From Maribacter cobaltidurans (GTDB taxonomy: Bacteria; Bacteroidota; Bacteroidia; Flavobacteriales; Flavobacteriaceae), in assembly GCF_002269385.1 (NCBI RefSeq), contig NZ_CP022957.1, forward strand, positions 1,359,001 to 1,423,000: a DNA stretch of 64,000 bases, read 5' to 3'. Below are positions 34,208 through 43,659 of the stretch, piece after piece. Below the pieces are notes generated by a model that was given only the letters and a program-made list of their open reading frames with translations, had not been told where the DNA came from and made no database searches. The translations under genes and the position numbers were made by a program. Position 1 is the stretch's first letter. Each line of letters opens with the position of its first letter.

Positions 34208-35557
34208 CTATACCATACTCTTTATATCGTTCGCCCAGGATGGATAGGTAAATATGGTTCTTTGTAAATCATCCCCGGTCATTTTTTGATTCATGGCCAT
34301 CGCAAATATATTTATGGTTTCACCGGCATTAGGGCCTAAAAGATGGGCTCCCACTACTTCACCGGTACGTTTGTTCATGATAATTTTATAAGTATATAGC
34401 GGTGCATTTATTCTTTTCGCATTAAACCAATTAGGAACTACCTTATAGTTAACAATTACATTCTTATATCTACTCCTGGCCTCTTCTTCAGAATATCCAA
34501 CAGATGCCAAATTGGGCAAGGTAAATACCACAGAAGGAATAACGGGAACGTCCAAAGATTTGGTGTTCCCATTTAGTATGTTTTCCGATGCCACATAACC
34601 CTGCCTTCCTGAAAGTGGTGTTAGCGGTAAATTCTTGTCGGAAACATCCCCACATGCATATACTCTTGAATTCGAAGTGCTTTGAAGAAAGGCATTGGTG
34701 GTAATTCCTTGCTCATCAAAAATCACATTCCCTTTTTCCAAATCCAAGCCGGACAAGGCCGGAACACGGCCGGCAGTATTGAAAACCAAATTTGTTTTAA
34801 TCGATTTTTGAGATTCGTTTACTGTATAAGAAAACTTATATTTTTTCCCTTTTTTCTTTATTGCAACAGGGTTTACATTGAAAATAAACCGAATACCCAA
34901 TTTCTCGGAATAGTCTTTCAATTCTTTGGTCAAATCTATATCAAAGGGGTGTAAAATTGAATCTCCGCTGTCCATAACCACAACCTTGGAACCCGCCCTT
35001 GCAGCCATGTGCGCAAATTCCATCCCTACATATCCAGCACCAAGAAATGTAATACGCTTAGGCAGTTTTTTCAGCATTAAAAAATCACCACTTTCTTGCA
35101 AGTATTTATTTCCCGTAAAGAGTAGTTTTCTTGGTTCATAACCTGTGGCAATGACAATGACTTTTGCCGTAACCTTCTTTTTTCCAATGGTTAGTGTTTT
35201 CTCGTCTATGAATTTTGGGGACTCATGAAATAGGGTTATTCCTAAATCACTGAGCTTTTTCTTCGTACTCTCTGGAACAGGCCCCGTAAACTCAGTTTTA
35301 AATTTTTGTAGCTTTTTCCAGTTTATGGATATCGCTTTTACAATTCCTTTTTGTTTGAGGTTATTTGCCTGTTCAACGGCTTCGGTTGCCCCTAGTAGCA
35401 CTTTTTTGGGATCGCAACCCCTATTGGCACAAGTACCCCCAAACGCTCTTTTTTCCGTAATTGCCACTTTTTTTCCGGCCTCTGCACAAGCTTTGGCAAC
35501 CGTCTGCCCCGCAATTCCACTTCCTATGACAAATACATCAAACTTTTTTGAGTCCAT
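34208..35557 (-). CDS. NAD(P)/FAD-dependent disulfide oxidoreductase with altered active-site tail
   Basis: This 449-residue flavoprotein has the dinucleotide fold VIGSGIAGQTVAKAC, the redox cysteine pair FGGTCANRGCDPKKV (CxxxxC), a second GAGYVGMEFAHMAA NAD(P) motif and VYACGDVSD. It belongs to the glutathione reductase/mercuric reductase superfamily. The usual C-terminal catalytic HPT-x-x-E is replaced by YPSWANDI, so the His-Glu dyad is missing. No second CC pair for mercury is present. The substrate is unknown. Confidence 0.88.
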   Translation of the reverse strand: MDSKKFDVFVIGSGIAGQTVAKACAEAGKKVAITEKRAFGGTCANRGCDPKKVLLGATEAVEQANNLKQKGIVKAISINWKKLQKFKTEFTGPVPESTKKKLSDLGITLFHESPKFIDEKTLTIGKKKVTAKVIVIATGYEPRKLLFTGNKYLQESGDFLMLKKLPKRITFLGAGYVGMEFAHMAARAGSKVVVMDSGDSILHPFDIDLTKELKDYSEKLGIRFIFNVNPVAIKKKGKKYKFSYTVNESQKSIKTNLVFNTAGRVPALSGLDLEKGNVIFDEQGITTNAFLQSTSNSRVYACGDVSDKNLPLTPLSGRQGYVASENILNGNTKSLDVPVIPSVVFTLPNLASVGYSEEEARSRYKNVIVNYKVVPNWFNAKRINAPLYTYKIIMNKRTGEVVGAHLLGPNAGETINIFAMAMNQKMTGDDLQRTIFTYPSWANDIKSMV

Positions 35558-35728
35558 TTAAATACATTTTAAAAACACCGTCTCCTCATACAATTTCCGA
35601 ACATATACTCGGGAATAATTCAACAATAGGGTGTTCAGGTTTTAAGTTCATACAATCTCCGATTTTTTTGAGGTACTAACTGACCCATATTCGATAAAAA
35701 TGAATGGTATCCATTGCCTGTGTATCCT

Positions 35729-35736
35729 TATATTTG
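35729..35736 (+). promoter_or_regulatory. -7 promoter box of mfd
   Basis: TATATTTG, an exact TAnnTTTG, ends 12 nt before the TTG codon chosen as the mfd start. It lies inside the first codons of the longer ATG-started frame, which argues against that longer start. Confidence 0.42.
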
Positions 35737-35747
35737 CAAAAATTTTT

Positions 35748-38700
35748 TTGTTGAATACATCCCAAATCCAACAAGCCTTTGGACAGTCTCCCCAACTAGG
35801 GAAACTGCAGGAGACTATTTCCCAAATTCAAAATTCAGAAAATAGAGACACTTCTAAAATTGGTCTAAAAGGATTAACGGGTTCCTCTCTATCCTTTATC
35901 CTTTCCGAAATTTTCAAAAAACAGGAACGCCCCTTTTTAGCCATCTTTAACGATAAGGAGGAAGCTGCCTATTTTCTTAATGACCTTGAACGAATTATTG
36001 GTGAAGACGACGTACTTTTTTATCCCGGAAGCTATAGACGTCCCTATCAAATCGAGGAAACGGACAATGCCAACGTGCTGCTTAGGGCAGAAGTGCTGAA
36101 CCGAATCAATTCCAGAAAAAAACCGGCAGTTATCATATCCTACCCCGATGCGCTTTTTGAAAAAGTTCTAACAAGAAAGGAACTGGACAAAAACACCTTG
36201 AAAATGAATTTGGGAGACACGCTCTCCCTCGATTTCTTGAATGAGGTGTTGTTCGAATATCAGTTCAAACGGGTGGACTTTGTTACCGAACCGGGGGAGT
36301 TTTCGGTTCGGGGGGGTATCGTGGATGTGTATTCCTTTTCCAATGACGAACCTTATCGGGTAGAGTTTTTTGGCGATGAAATCGATAGTATCAGAACCTT
36401 CGATGTAGAGACCCAACTATCCAATAACAAAGTCAAAAGCATCACCATTGTTCCCAATATGGCGAATAAGTTCCTTGTTGAACAGCGTCAAAGTTTCCTT
36501 ACCTACGTAGCCTCCAATACATTGGTCTATGCCAAGAATACCGATTTGCTTTTTGGCCGACTCGATGATTTTTTTGAAAAGGCCCTAGAAGCCTTTTCAA
36601 AACTGTCCGAAGATATAAAACATGCCAGTCCGGAAGAGCTCTTTATGAGCGGAGGTGCGTTTAAAGAGCATCTGCAGAATTTCACTGTATTGTCCGGGGA
36701 CATTTCAAAAGGGGACCAAAACGTATTTGAATTCAACACAAAACCACAGCCTTCGTTCAACAAAAAGTTCGATTTGCTTATTGATAACCTCAACAGCTAT
36801 AGAGAAAAAGGGTATACCAATTATATTCTCTGTGCCAGTGAACAACAGTCCAAAAGATTTCAGGACATATTTGAGGAGGTAAACGAAAAAGTACATTATC
36901 AGACCCTAGTTTTTCCCTTGTACCAAGGCTTTGTAGACGATGACTTGAAACTAGTTTGTTATACTGACCATCAGATTTTTGAACGTTACCATAAATTCCA
37001 TATAAAGAACGGGTACTCCAAAAAGCAATCCATCACCCTGAAAGAGCTTAATAAGCTGGAAATTGGGGATTATGTTACGCACATAGATCATGGAATCGGG
37101 AAATTCGGTGGGCTACAGAAAATAGACGTAGAGGGTAAAAAACAGGAGGCTATAAAATTGATGTATGGCGAGCGTGATATCCTTTATGTGAGTATTCATT
37201 CTCTGCACAAAATATCCAAATTCAACGGCAAGGATGGTGCCGTTCCCAAAATTTATAAACTCGGTTCGGGAGCTTGGAAGAAAATCAAGGACAAGACCAA
37301 AAACCGTGTAAAGAAAATTGCTTTTGATCTCATTAAGGTATACGCAAAAAGACGATTGGAAAAAGGTTTCCAATATGCCCCGGACAGTTATTTGCAGAAC
37401 GAATTGGAAGCTTCATTCATTTATGAGGATACGCCGGACCAAAGTAGTTCGACCGAAGATGTGAAAAAAGACATGGAAAGTGAGCGCCCCATGGACCGAT
37501 TGATCTGTGGAGACGTTGGCTTTGGAAAAACCGAAGTCGCCATTAGGGCAGCTTTTAAGGCCGTAGATAATGGTAAACAAGTGGCCGTTTTGGTTCCTAC
37601 CACTATTTTGGCCTTTCAACACCACCGTACTTTTTCGGAACGATTGAAGGATATGCCGGTAACCGTAGATTATCTTAACCGTTTTAGGACGGCCAAAGAA
37701 AAACGCGAAACCTTGGAGAATTTGGCCAATGGCAAAGTGGATATAATTATTGGCACCCATCAATTGGTGAACAAAAATGTAAAGTTTAAGGACTTAGGTC
37801 TGTTAATTGTAGACGAGGAGCAAAAGTTCGGGGTATCGGTAAAGGATAAACTCAAATCCATAAAAGAAAATGTAGACGTACTAACCTTGACCGCTACCCC
37901 AATTCCAAGAACATTACAATTCAGTTTAATGGCAGCCAGGGATTTATCGGTCATCAATACGGCACCCCCAAACAGGTACCCGATTGAAAGTCAGGTGATT
38001 CGATTTAACGAAGATACCATTCGGGACGCGGTAAGCTATGAAATAGAACGAGGAGGACAGATTTTTTTCATCCATAACAGAATAGAGAACATTAAGGAGG
38101 TTGCCGGTATGATTCAACGTTTGGTTCCCGATGCCAAAGTTGGAATTGGGCACGGCCAAATGGATGGGAAAAAACTGGAAACTTTAATGTTAGGTTTTAT
38201 GAACGGTGAATTTGATGTATTGGTCTCCACGACTATCGTTGAAAGCGGCCTGGACGTAACCAATGCCAATACCATTTTCATCAACAACGCAAACAACTTT
38301 GGTTTAAGTGACCTTCATCAAATGAGGGGACGCGTGGGGCGTGGCAACAAAAAGGCTTTCTGTTATTTTATCACTCCACCCTATGAAGTAATGACTACGG
38401 ACGCCAGAAAACGTATCGAGGCTTTGGAACAGTTTACGGAACTCGGTAGTGGATTCAATATCGCCATGAAAGATCTGGAAATACGTGGCGCCGGAGATCT
38501 TTTGGGTGGCGAGCAAAGTGGCTTCATCAACGAAATAGGTTTTGAAACCTATCAAAAAATATTGGCGGAAGCCATTGAGGAACTTAAGGAAAATGAATTC
38601 AAGGAACTATATGATGAAGTAGAAGGTCCGCATGAAAAGATTTATGTAAAGGAAACGCAAATCGATTCCGATTTTGAACTGTTGTTCCCAGATGATTACA

Positions 38701-39158
38701 TCAATAACATCACGGAACGATTGACTTTGTATACGGACTTAAATAAAGTCGAGAATGAAGAGGGACTCCAAAACTTTGAGAAACAGCTTATTGACCGTTT
38801 CGGGGAACTACCATCCCAAGCCGAAGACTTATTAAATTCGGTACGGATCAAGTGGATAGCCAATAGTATTGGGCTGGAAAAAATTGTAATGAAAAAAGGG
38901 AAAATGATTGGTTATTTTATTAGCGACCAGCAATCAGACTTTTATCAAACGGAGAATTTCACCCGGGTACTACAATACGTACAGTCACACCATCAAAAAT
39001 GTAAGATCAAGGAAAAACAGACCCGAAACGGGCTTCGCCTATTGTTAACTTTTGATGGTATTACCAGTGTGGACAAGGCGCTACAATCACTATTGCCTTT
39101 TGATAGAACACCTAAAAATGAAAACTCTTCAAAATTAGAGGGACAAAAAAGGGATTAA
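35748..39158 (+). CDS. mfd: transcription-repair coupling factor
   Basis: Mfd removes RNA polymerase stalled at DNA lesions and recruits UvrA. The UvrB-homologous N-terminal part is followed by the CarD-like polymerase-binding domain (IGDYVTHIDHGIGKFGGLQKI) and an SF2 helicase. Walker A is GDVGFGKT at 588-595, with VDEEQKFGV as DExQ, TATPIPRTLQFSL, STTIVESGLDV and QMRGRVGRGN. The long frame can start at ATG 35700, but that adds a hydrophobic piece unlike Mfd and spans a TATATTTG promoter box. I therefore take TTG at 35748 (or 35751), giving 1136 residues. Confidence 0.94.
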   Translation: MLNTSQIQQAFGQSPQLGKLQETISQIQNSENRDTSKIGLKGLTGSSLSFILSEIFKKQERPFLAIFNDKEEAAYFLNDLERIIGEDDVLFYPGSYRRPYQIEETDNANVLLRAEVLNRINSRKKPAVIISYPDALFEKVLTRKELDKNTLKMNLGDTLSLDFLNEVLFEYQFKRVDFVTEPGEFSVRGGIVDVYSFSNDEPYRVEFFGDEIDSIRTFDVETQLSNNKVKSITIVPNMANKFLVEQRQSFLTYVASNTLVYAKNTDLLFGRLDDFFEKALEAFSKLSEDIKHASPEELFMSGGAFKEHLQNFTVLSGDISKGDQNVFEFNTKPQPSFNKKFDLLIDNLNSYREKGYTNYILCASEQQSKRFQDIFEEVNEKVHYQTLVFPLYQGFVDDDLKLVCYTDHQIFERYHKFHIKNGYSKKQSITLKELNKLEIGDYVTHIDHGIGKFGGLQKIDVEGKKQEAIKLMYGERDILYVSIHSLHKISKFNGKDGAVPKIYKLGSGAWKKIKDKTKNRVKKIAFDLIKVYAKRRLEKGFQYAPDSYLQNELEASFIYEDTPDQSSSTEDVKKDMESERPMDRLICGDVGFGKTEVAIRAAFKAVDNGKQVAVLVPTTILAFQHHRTFSERLKDMPVTVDYLNRFRTAKEKRETLENLANGKVDIIIGTHQLVNKNVKFKDLGLLIVDEEQKFGVSVKDKLKSIKENVDVLTLTATPIPRTLQFSLMAARDLSVINTAPPNRYPIESQVIRFNEDTIRDAVSYEIERGGQIFFIHNRIENIKEVAGMIQRLVPDAKVGIGHGQMDGKKLETLMLGFMNGEFDVLVSTTIVESGLDVTNANTIFINNANNFGLSDLHQMRGRVGRGNKKAFCYFITPPYEVMTTDARKRIEALEQFTELGSGFNIAMKDLEIRGAGDLLGGEQSGFINEIGFETYQKILAEAIEELKENEFKELYDEVEGPHEKIYVKETQIDSDFELLFPDDYINNITERLTLYTDLNKVENEEGLQNFEKQLIDRFGELPSQAEDLLNSVRIKWIANSIGLEKIVMKKGKMIGYFISDQQSDFYQTENFTRVLQYVQSHHQKCKIKEKQTRNGLRLLLTFDGITSVDKALQSLLPFDRTPKNENSSKLEGQKRD

Positions 39159-39262
39159 TCCAATAATTATTACTTTCAACAGATTTAAAAGACATAATCT
39201 AAGAGATGAGGTTATATTAGCCTAACCGTAAACAACAAATAATCGCTTCAAGTTCTTTGAAC

Positions 39263-39598
39263 ATGAAATTTGAAATATCTGAAAAACTGGCCATCGCAAA
39301 GGTTATCGACACGCTCATCCATGCAGATGGGGTTGTACACAATGGGGAAATCAATGCCTTTGGCAAACTTATGGAACTCCTTGATTTTGATGCCAACTTT
39401 TTGATCCAGGCACGTATGCTGGAGATGGAACAAAGTATTGCCATGGTCAAGAATTTCTCCCATCAGAAAAAAGAATTACTGGAAAACCTTATGGAAGAGG
39501 TAGCAAAATCCGATGGTTTCGTACATCAAAAGGAAATTGAAATGATGGAAAATGTACTTTCATCCATCAGGCTAGAAATAAAATCTTCAAAGGTCTAA
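39263..39598 (+). CDS. small TerB-like protein
   Basis: This 111-residue helical acidic protein begins MKFEISEKLAIAKVIDTLIHADGVVHNGEINAF and has a second similar unit VAKSDGFVHQKEIEMMENVL. The two D-G/x-H-x-E segments resemble TerB-type metal sites. The ATG at 39263 is used; a TTG two codons upstream is possible. It is distinct from the TerB-like protein at 26972. Function unknown. Confidence 0.75.
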   Translation: MKFEISEKLAIAKVIDTLIHADGVVHNGEINAFGKLMELLDFDANFLIQARMLEMEQSIAMVKNFSHQKKELLENLMEEVAKSDGFVHQKEIEMMENVLSSIRLEIKSSKV

Positions 39599-39681
39599 GT
39601 CCTCATAATTCCACTTAGTTTTTACAATTTATAACCTTAACTTGTAGCTCATTGATTTTTTATTTAAACATATAAAATTGC

Positions 39682-40956
39682 ATGAGCGATAAAATAGGAC
39701 TTAAGGAAGCCATGTCTATTGGTATTGGCGGAATGGTGGGTGGTGGTATATTTGCAGTACTTGGTCTTGCCGTATCATTGGCCCAGGGCGGAACCCCCAT
39801 AGCTTTTCTAATTGCGGGTAGTTTGGCATTACTGACTTCATACAGTTACACTAAGTTGTCCTTGGTCTATCCAGATAGAGGGGGTACGGTTAAATTTATC
39901 AATGAGGGATTGGGAAAAAATGTCTTTAGCGGCGGTTTGAACAACCTACTTTGGATCAGTTATATCATAATGTTGGCCCTTTACTCCTCGGCATTTGGAT
40001 CTTACGCCCCAAATCTTTTTTCTATAACGGGTGAAACAAGCTTGGACTCCCATATATATTCCAGTGCCATCATACTTATTGCAACGGGCATCAATTACTA
40101 CAGTATAAAGATAGTTGGCAGAATCGAGTCTTACGCGGTAATAATTAAGTTAATTATCCTATTGGGCTTTATAGGGGTAGGAATATATGGTTCAATAGGA
40201 AACCCAAATTTGGAGCAGTTCAATCTGGAACATTGGAAGGGCCCAGTACAGCTTTTGACCGGTGGTATGGTCATATTTGTGGCTTATGAAGGTTTTGAAT
40301 TGATAGCTAACTCAGCTTCGGATATTGTAAATCCGAAAAAAAACATTCCAAGGGCATATTACTGGTCCGTACTATTCGTTATTCTGTTATATATAATCAT
40401 AGCTTCCGTCACTATCGGTACACTACCATTTAAGGAGATTGCGAAGGCAGAAGACTATGTGCTTGCCGAGGCGGCAAAACCAATGCTTGGACAGATTGGT
40501 TTTACTATTATGACCATAGCGGCATTAATTTCAACATTCTCGGCAATAAATGCGTCGCTGTACGGGGGAAGCCGGGTAAGCTATGAAATTGCTGAAGATG
40601 ATGAACTTCCACACGAACTAACCAGTCAATTTTGGAACCAGCCAGTAGGTTTGGTCATAACCGCAGTTCTTACCTTGGTTCTGGTCAATACTTTGAAATT
40701 GGAGAGTATTTCCACTTCAGGAAGTGTAGGGTTTCTATTGATATTTGCACTGGTAAATTATAGTGCCTTTAAACTTTCCCCAAAAATAAAGGCAAAAAAA
40801 GGCATACCATTATTAGGTTTCATTTTATGCCTGATCGCTTCCTTGGTGCTCATAATACAACAATATTCCGATAATAAACTTGGGGTAATCGTTTCAATTT
40901 CAATTATCTTTAGCTGCTTCCTTATGGAGTTTATCTATAAAAAATCGAAAAAATAG
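39682..40956 (+). CDS. APC-family amino acid permease
   Basis: This 424-residue inner-membrane transporter has about twelve hydrophobic segments. The opening GLKEAMSIGIGGMVGGGIFAVLGLAV is the TM1 substrate and ion motif of the APC superfamily. GMVIFVAYEGFELIANSASDI corresponds to TM6, with the EGFE acidic motif. The substrate is unknown, probably an amino acid or amine. The serine-hydrolase lipoprotein starts 2 nt after its stop, so the two are co-transcribed. This suggests uptake of a product released by the hydrolase. Confidence 0.9.
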   Translation: MSDKIGLKEAMSIGIGGMVGGGIFAVLGLAVSLAQGGTPIAFLIAGSLALLTSYSYTKLSLVYPDRGGTVKFINEGLGKNVFSGGLNNLLWISYIIMLALYSSAFGSYAPNLFSITGETSLDSHIYSSAIILIATGINYYSIKIVGRIESYAVIIKLIILLGFIGVGIYGSIGNPNLEQFNLEHWKGPVQLLTGGMVIFVAYEGFELIANSASDIVNPKKNIPRAYYWSVLFVILLYIIIASVTIGTLPFKEIAKAEDYVLAEAAKPMLGQIGFTIMTIAALISTFSAINASLYGGSRVSYEIAEDDELPHELTSQFWNQPVGLVITAVLTLVLVNTLKLESISTSGSVGFLLIFALVNYSAFKLSPKIKAKKGIPLLGFILCLIASLVLIIQQYSDNKLGVIVSISIIFSCFLMEFIYKKSKK

Positions 40957-40958
40957 TC

Positions 40959-42260
40959 ATGAATATTTTGTTAAGACAGCTTCAGAAACCCATTACCCTA
41001 GGTTTAGGCCTTGCACTCATACTTTCCGTATCCTGCAAGAAGGATATAAAAACCTTGGAAAAGGAAACCTCGGAAATTTCCGTGGTCACGGAATCCACAA
41101 AAAGTAGGATTGATTCCACATTAAAATCCTTTATTGATTCAGGTAATATCGCAGGTGTTTCGGCACTCATATATGAACAAGGACAGGAGGTGTATTACAA
41201 TGCTTTTGGGTATGCGGACAAGGAATCTAAAAAACCAATGGAGCGCAATACCATTGTGCAGATATATTCCATGACCAAGCCCGTCACGGGCACGGCACTA
41301 ATGACCTTATATGAAGAAGGAAAATTTGATTTGGATGATCCCATTTCCAAGTTCATCCCGGAATTTGCGGATATGCAGGTATACACCGGAGTAGATGCCA
41401 ATGGAAATGTGACCACCGAACCCTTGGATAGACCAATAACCATTAGGGATGTTACCAGACATACCGCAGGCTTTCCCAATAGACCGGATATACCAGGGCT
41501 GAGTGAGCTGTTGGCCGATGCCGATGCCATGAACAGGGAAAATACCTTGACACAAATGGCCGAAAAAATGAGTAAAGTGCCGTTATGGTTTCAACCCGGA
41601 ACGCAATGGGAATATGGACCCAGTGTTGATGTACAGGCCCTATTGGTAGAGAGGATTTCTGGAATTCCCTATGAAGAATATGTAAGGAAGAATGTATTGG
41701 ATCCCTTGGGAATGGAAACAACGCGTTACTACATACCTGAAGAAGACAGGGACAGGTTTGCAAAACTATATAGAAGAACAGGTGAAGGACAACTGGTTAA
41801 GGATTCTGTAACTTATAGCAATTATACGGAACACTGGCCGCTGACCCGTGGAGGTTCTGGATTGACCTCGACCTTGGACGATTATATGAAATTCGCCCAA
41901 ATGCTCGTCCATGAAGGACGTTTGGATTCCGTTGAAATACTAAAACCGGAAACCGTAAAATTAATGGCCACGAACCAATTGCCGGACAGTATTACCGAAA
42001 GGTCTTGGCTACCGAGCAAAGGCCGTGTAGGCTTTGGAATCGACTTTGCCGTTAGGGTAGCACCTCCTGAAAATGCCGAAGAAAATAACGGCGTGGTGGG
42101 CGAGTTCTTTTGGGACGGAGCGGCGAGTACGTTGTTCTGGGTGGACCCCGTCAATGAATTGACCGCCGTAATGTTCGTTCAACTCTTTCCTTATGACCAA
42201 ATAGGCCTACATAAAAATTTTAGGGACGCCGTTTATGGCCCTCTAAAGACTGAAAATTAA
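40959..42260 (+). CDS. serine-hydrolase (beta-lactamase/esterase family) lipoprotein
   Basis: This 433-residue protein has a lipoprotein signal ending LILSVSC near residue 26. The class C/S12 fold has the nucleophile motif S104-M-T-K107 (YSMTKPV). YGPSVDVQALLVERISG follows as the Tyr motif, in place of YxN, and GGSGLTSTLDDYMKFAQM is the third signature. Members are esterases, D-amino acid peptidases or related hydrolases rather than true beta-lactamases. It starts 2 nt after the APC permease and ends 19 nt before the TlpA-like gene. Confidence 0.88.
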   Translation: MNILLRQLQKPITLGLGLALILSVSCKKDIKTLEKETSEISVVTESTKSRIDSTLKSFIDSGNIAGVSALIYEQGQEVYYNAFGYADKESKKPMERNTIVQIYSMTKPVTGTALMTLYEEGKFDLDDPISKFIPEFADMQVYTGVDANGNVTTEPLDRPITIRDVTRHTAGFPNRPDIPGLSELLADADAMNRENTLTQMAEKMSKVPLWFQPGTQWEYGPSVDVQALLVERISGIPYEEYVRKNVLDPLGMETTRYYIPEEDRDRFAKLYRRTGEGQLVKDSVTYSNYTEHWPLTRGGSGLTSTLDDYMKFAQMLVHEGRLDSVEILKPETVKLMATNQLPDSITERSWLPSKGRVGFGIDFAVRVAPPENAEENNGVVGEFFWDGAASTLFWVDPVNELTAVMFVQLFPYDQIGLHKNFRDAVYGPLKTEN

Positions 42261-42279
42261 AATAATTTAAAAATAAACC

Positions 42280-43596
42280 ATGAGGTTATTACAGATTTTT
42301 ATTGCATTATTTTTTACCCTTGGAACCCAATCACAACATACGGTTTCAGGGAATTTCTCTCCTGCCAACTCTTTTAGATACCTCATGGTGTACCATTTGG
42401 AAACCAATGGTATACAATATGTAACGGATACCGGTGTAAAGGATGGTCAGTTTTCATTTACCTTACCAAATTCAGTTTCACCGGGCATATATAGATTGGT
42501 CTATGCCGTTCCTCAGGATAAATATTTTATTGATATAATTTACAATTGCGAAGAAGATATTGTCTTTAATTTCGATTTGGATTCGGGCCTGCAAATTGTG
42601 AGTTCTGAGGAAAATACGCTTTATAGGGATTATTTTTCAAAGATAGACAGCGCAAAGGACAGATTGATGGATTTTTACAGCAAGGAAAAATCCAACGAAC
42701 AGGAATACATGAGTTTGGTCAATAACCTTAAGAATATACAGGAAGAATATGAGGCAAAATCAGAAGAAACCATAGCTCACCACTTCATAAGCGCCAACGC
42801 TTACTACCTACCAAAGAAATATATACCACTTGAAGAATATTTGATTGAAAAGAAGAAGCATTATTTTGACCATATCGATTTTAGAAGTCCTACCCTACAG
42901 GCCTCGGAATTCTTTGCGGATAAAATATTGAACTACATGTTCTGGGCAGTTCCTTCGGGGATTACCGACAATAATGAACTTATTAAGGAAATCAATAAAA
43001 ATGTAGACTTTTTGGCCACCAAATTGGAAGTGGTACCGAAGGCATTGCAGGTTAACTTATGGAACAAGGCATGGCAAAAAGCCAATGAAAATAAGGTTTA
43101 TGATGTAGCGGACCATATAATGGATACCTATTTGAGGAAATTGGCCCTAGAAACCGGAAATGAAAATCTTATCACGAGCATTGAGACACAAACAAGGTTA
43201 AGATTAGGTGCCGTATCCCCAGAAATTACCTGGGAAGAAAATGGAGTAAAAAAATCCTTATCCGAACTTTCCGGTGCTTCAAAATATCTCGTTATTTTCT
43301 GGAGTAGTACTTGTCCCCATTGCTTAAATGAGTTACCCGAAGTTCATGAAGCACTTAAAAGCATGAAAGATATACAGGTCCTTGCCGTCGGACTTGAGGA
43401 CAGTGCTGAAAATTGGGAAAACACAATTCCCAAGTTAGCTGATTTTCATCATGCCTTGGCACTTGGTAAATGGGAAAGTCCTTATATCAAAACTTTTGCC
43501 ATACAACAGACACCAACATACTTTATTTTGGATAAGGAAAAACGCTTTCTGGACAGACCGGAAAGTGCCCAGGCGGTTATCGAATATTTAAAGTAA
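42280..43596 (+). CDS. TlpA-like exported thiol-disulfide protein
   Basis: This 438-residue protein has a Sec signal peptide (ending QSQHTV, about residue 19). The N-terminal part (about 20-110) is a beta-rich DUF4369-like domain, then comes a helical linker. The C-terminal thioredoxin fold (about 305-438) has the motif C345-P-H-C348 (SSTCPHCLNELPEVHEAL) and the cis-Pro region IQQTPTYFILD. It is likely periplasmic and may reduce or exchange disulfides. It is the last gene of the permease-hydrolase-TlpA run. Confidence 0.87.
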   Translation: MRLLQIFIALFFTLGTQSQHTVSGNFSPANSFRYLMVYHLETNGIQYVTDTGVKDGQFSFTLPNSVSPGIYRLVYAVPQDKYFIDIIYNCEEDIVFNFDLDSGLQIVSSEENTLYRDYFSKIDSAKDRLMDFYSKEKSNEQEYMSLVNNLKNIQEEYEAKSEETIAHHFISANAYYLPKKYIPLEEYLIEKKKHYFDHIDFRSPTLQASEFFADKILNYMFWAVPSGITDNNELIKEINKNVDFLATKLEVVPKALQVNLWNKAWQKANENKVYDVADHIMDTYLRKLALETGNENLITSIETQTRLRLGAVSPEITWEENGVKKSLSELSGASKYLVIFWSSTCPHCLNELPEVHEALKSMKDIQVLAVGLEDSAENWENTIPKLADFHHALALGKWESPYIKTFAIQQTPTYFILDKEKRFLDRPESAQAVIEYLK

Positions 43597-43659
43597 TAAA
43601 GTTACAGCCTTATCGTTTAATACTCGTAACTAGTCAACAACTCCTCATTTGTATCTATA

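Noticed and set aside
37437..37460. TTCGACCGAAGA stretch in mfd as another repeat copy
   Set aside because: It does not contain the CGCTC or GAGC core of the palindromic family, and the protein has no insertion by eye.
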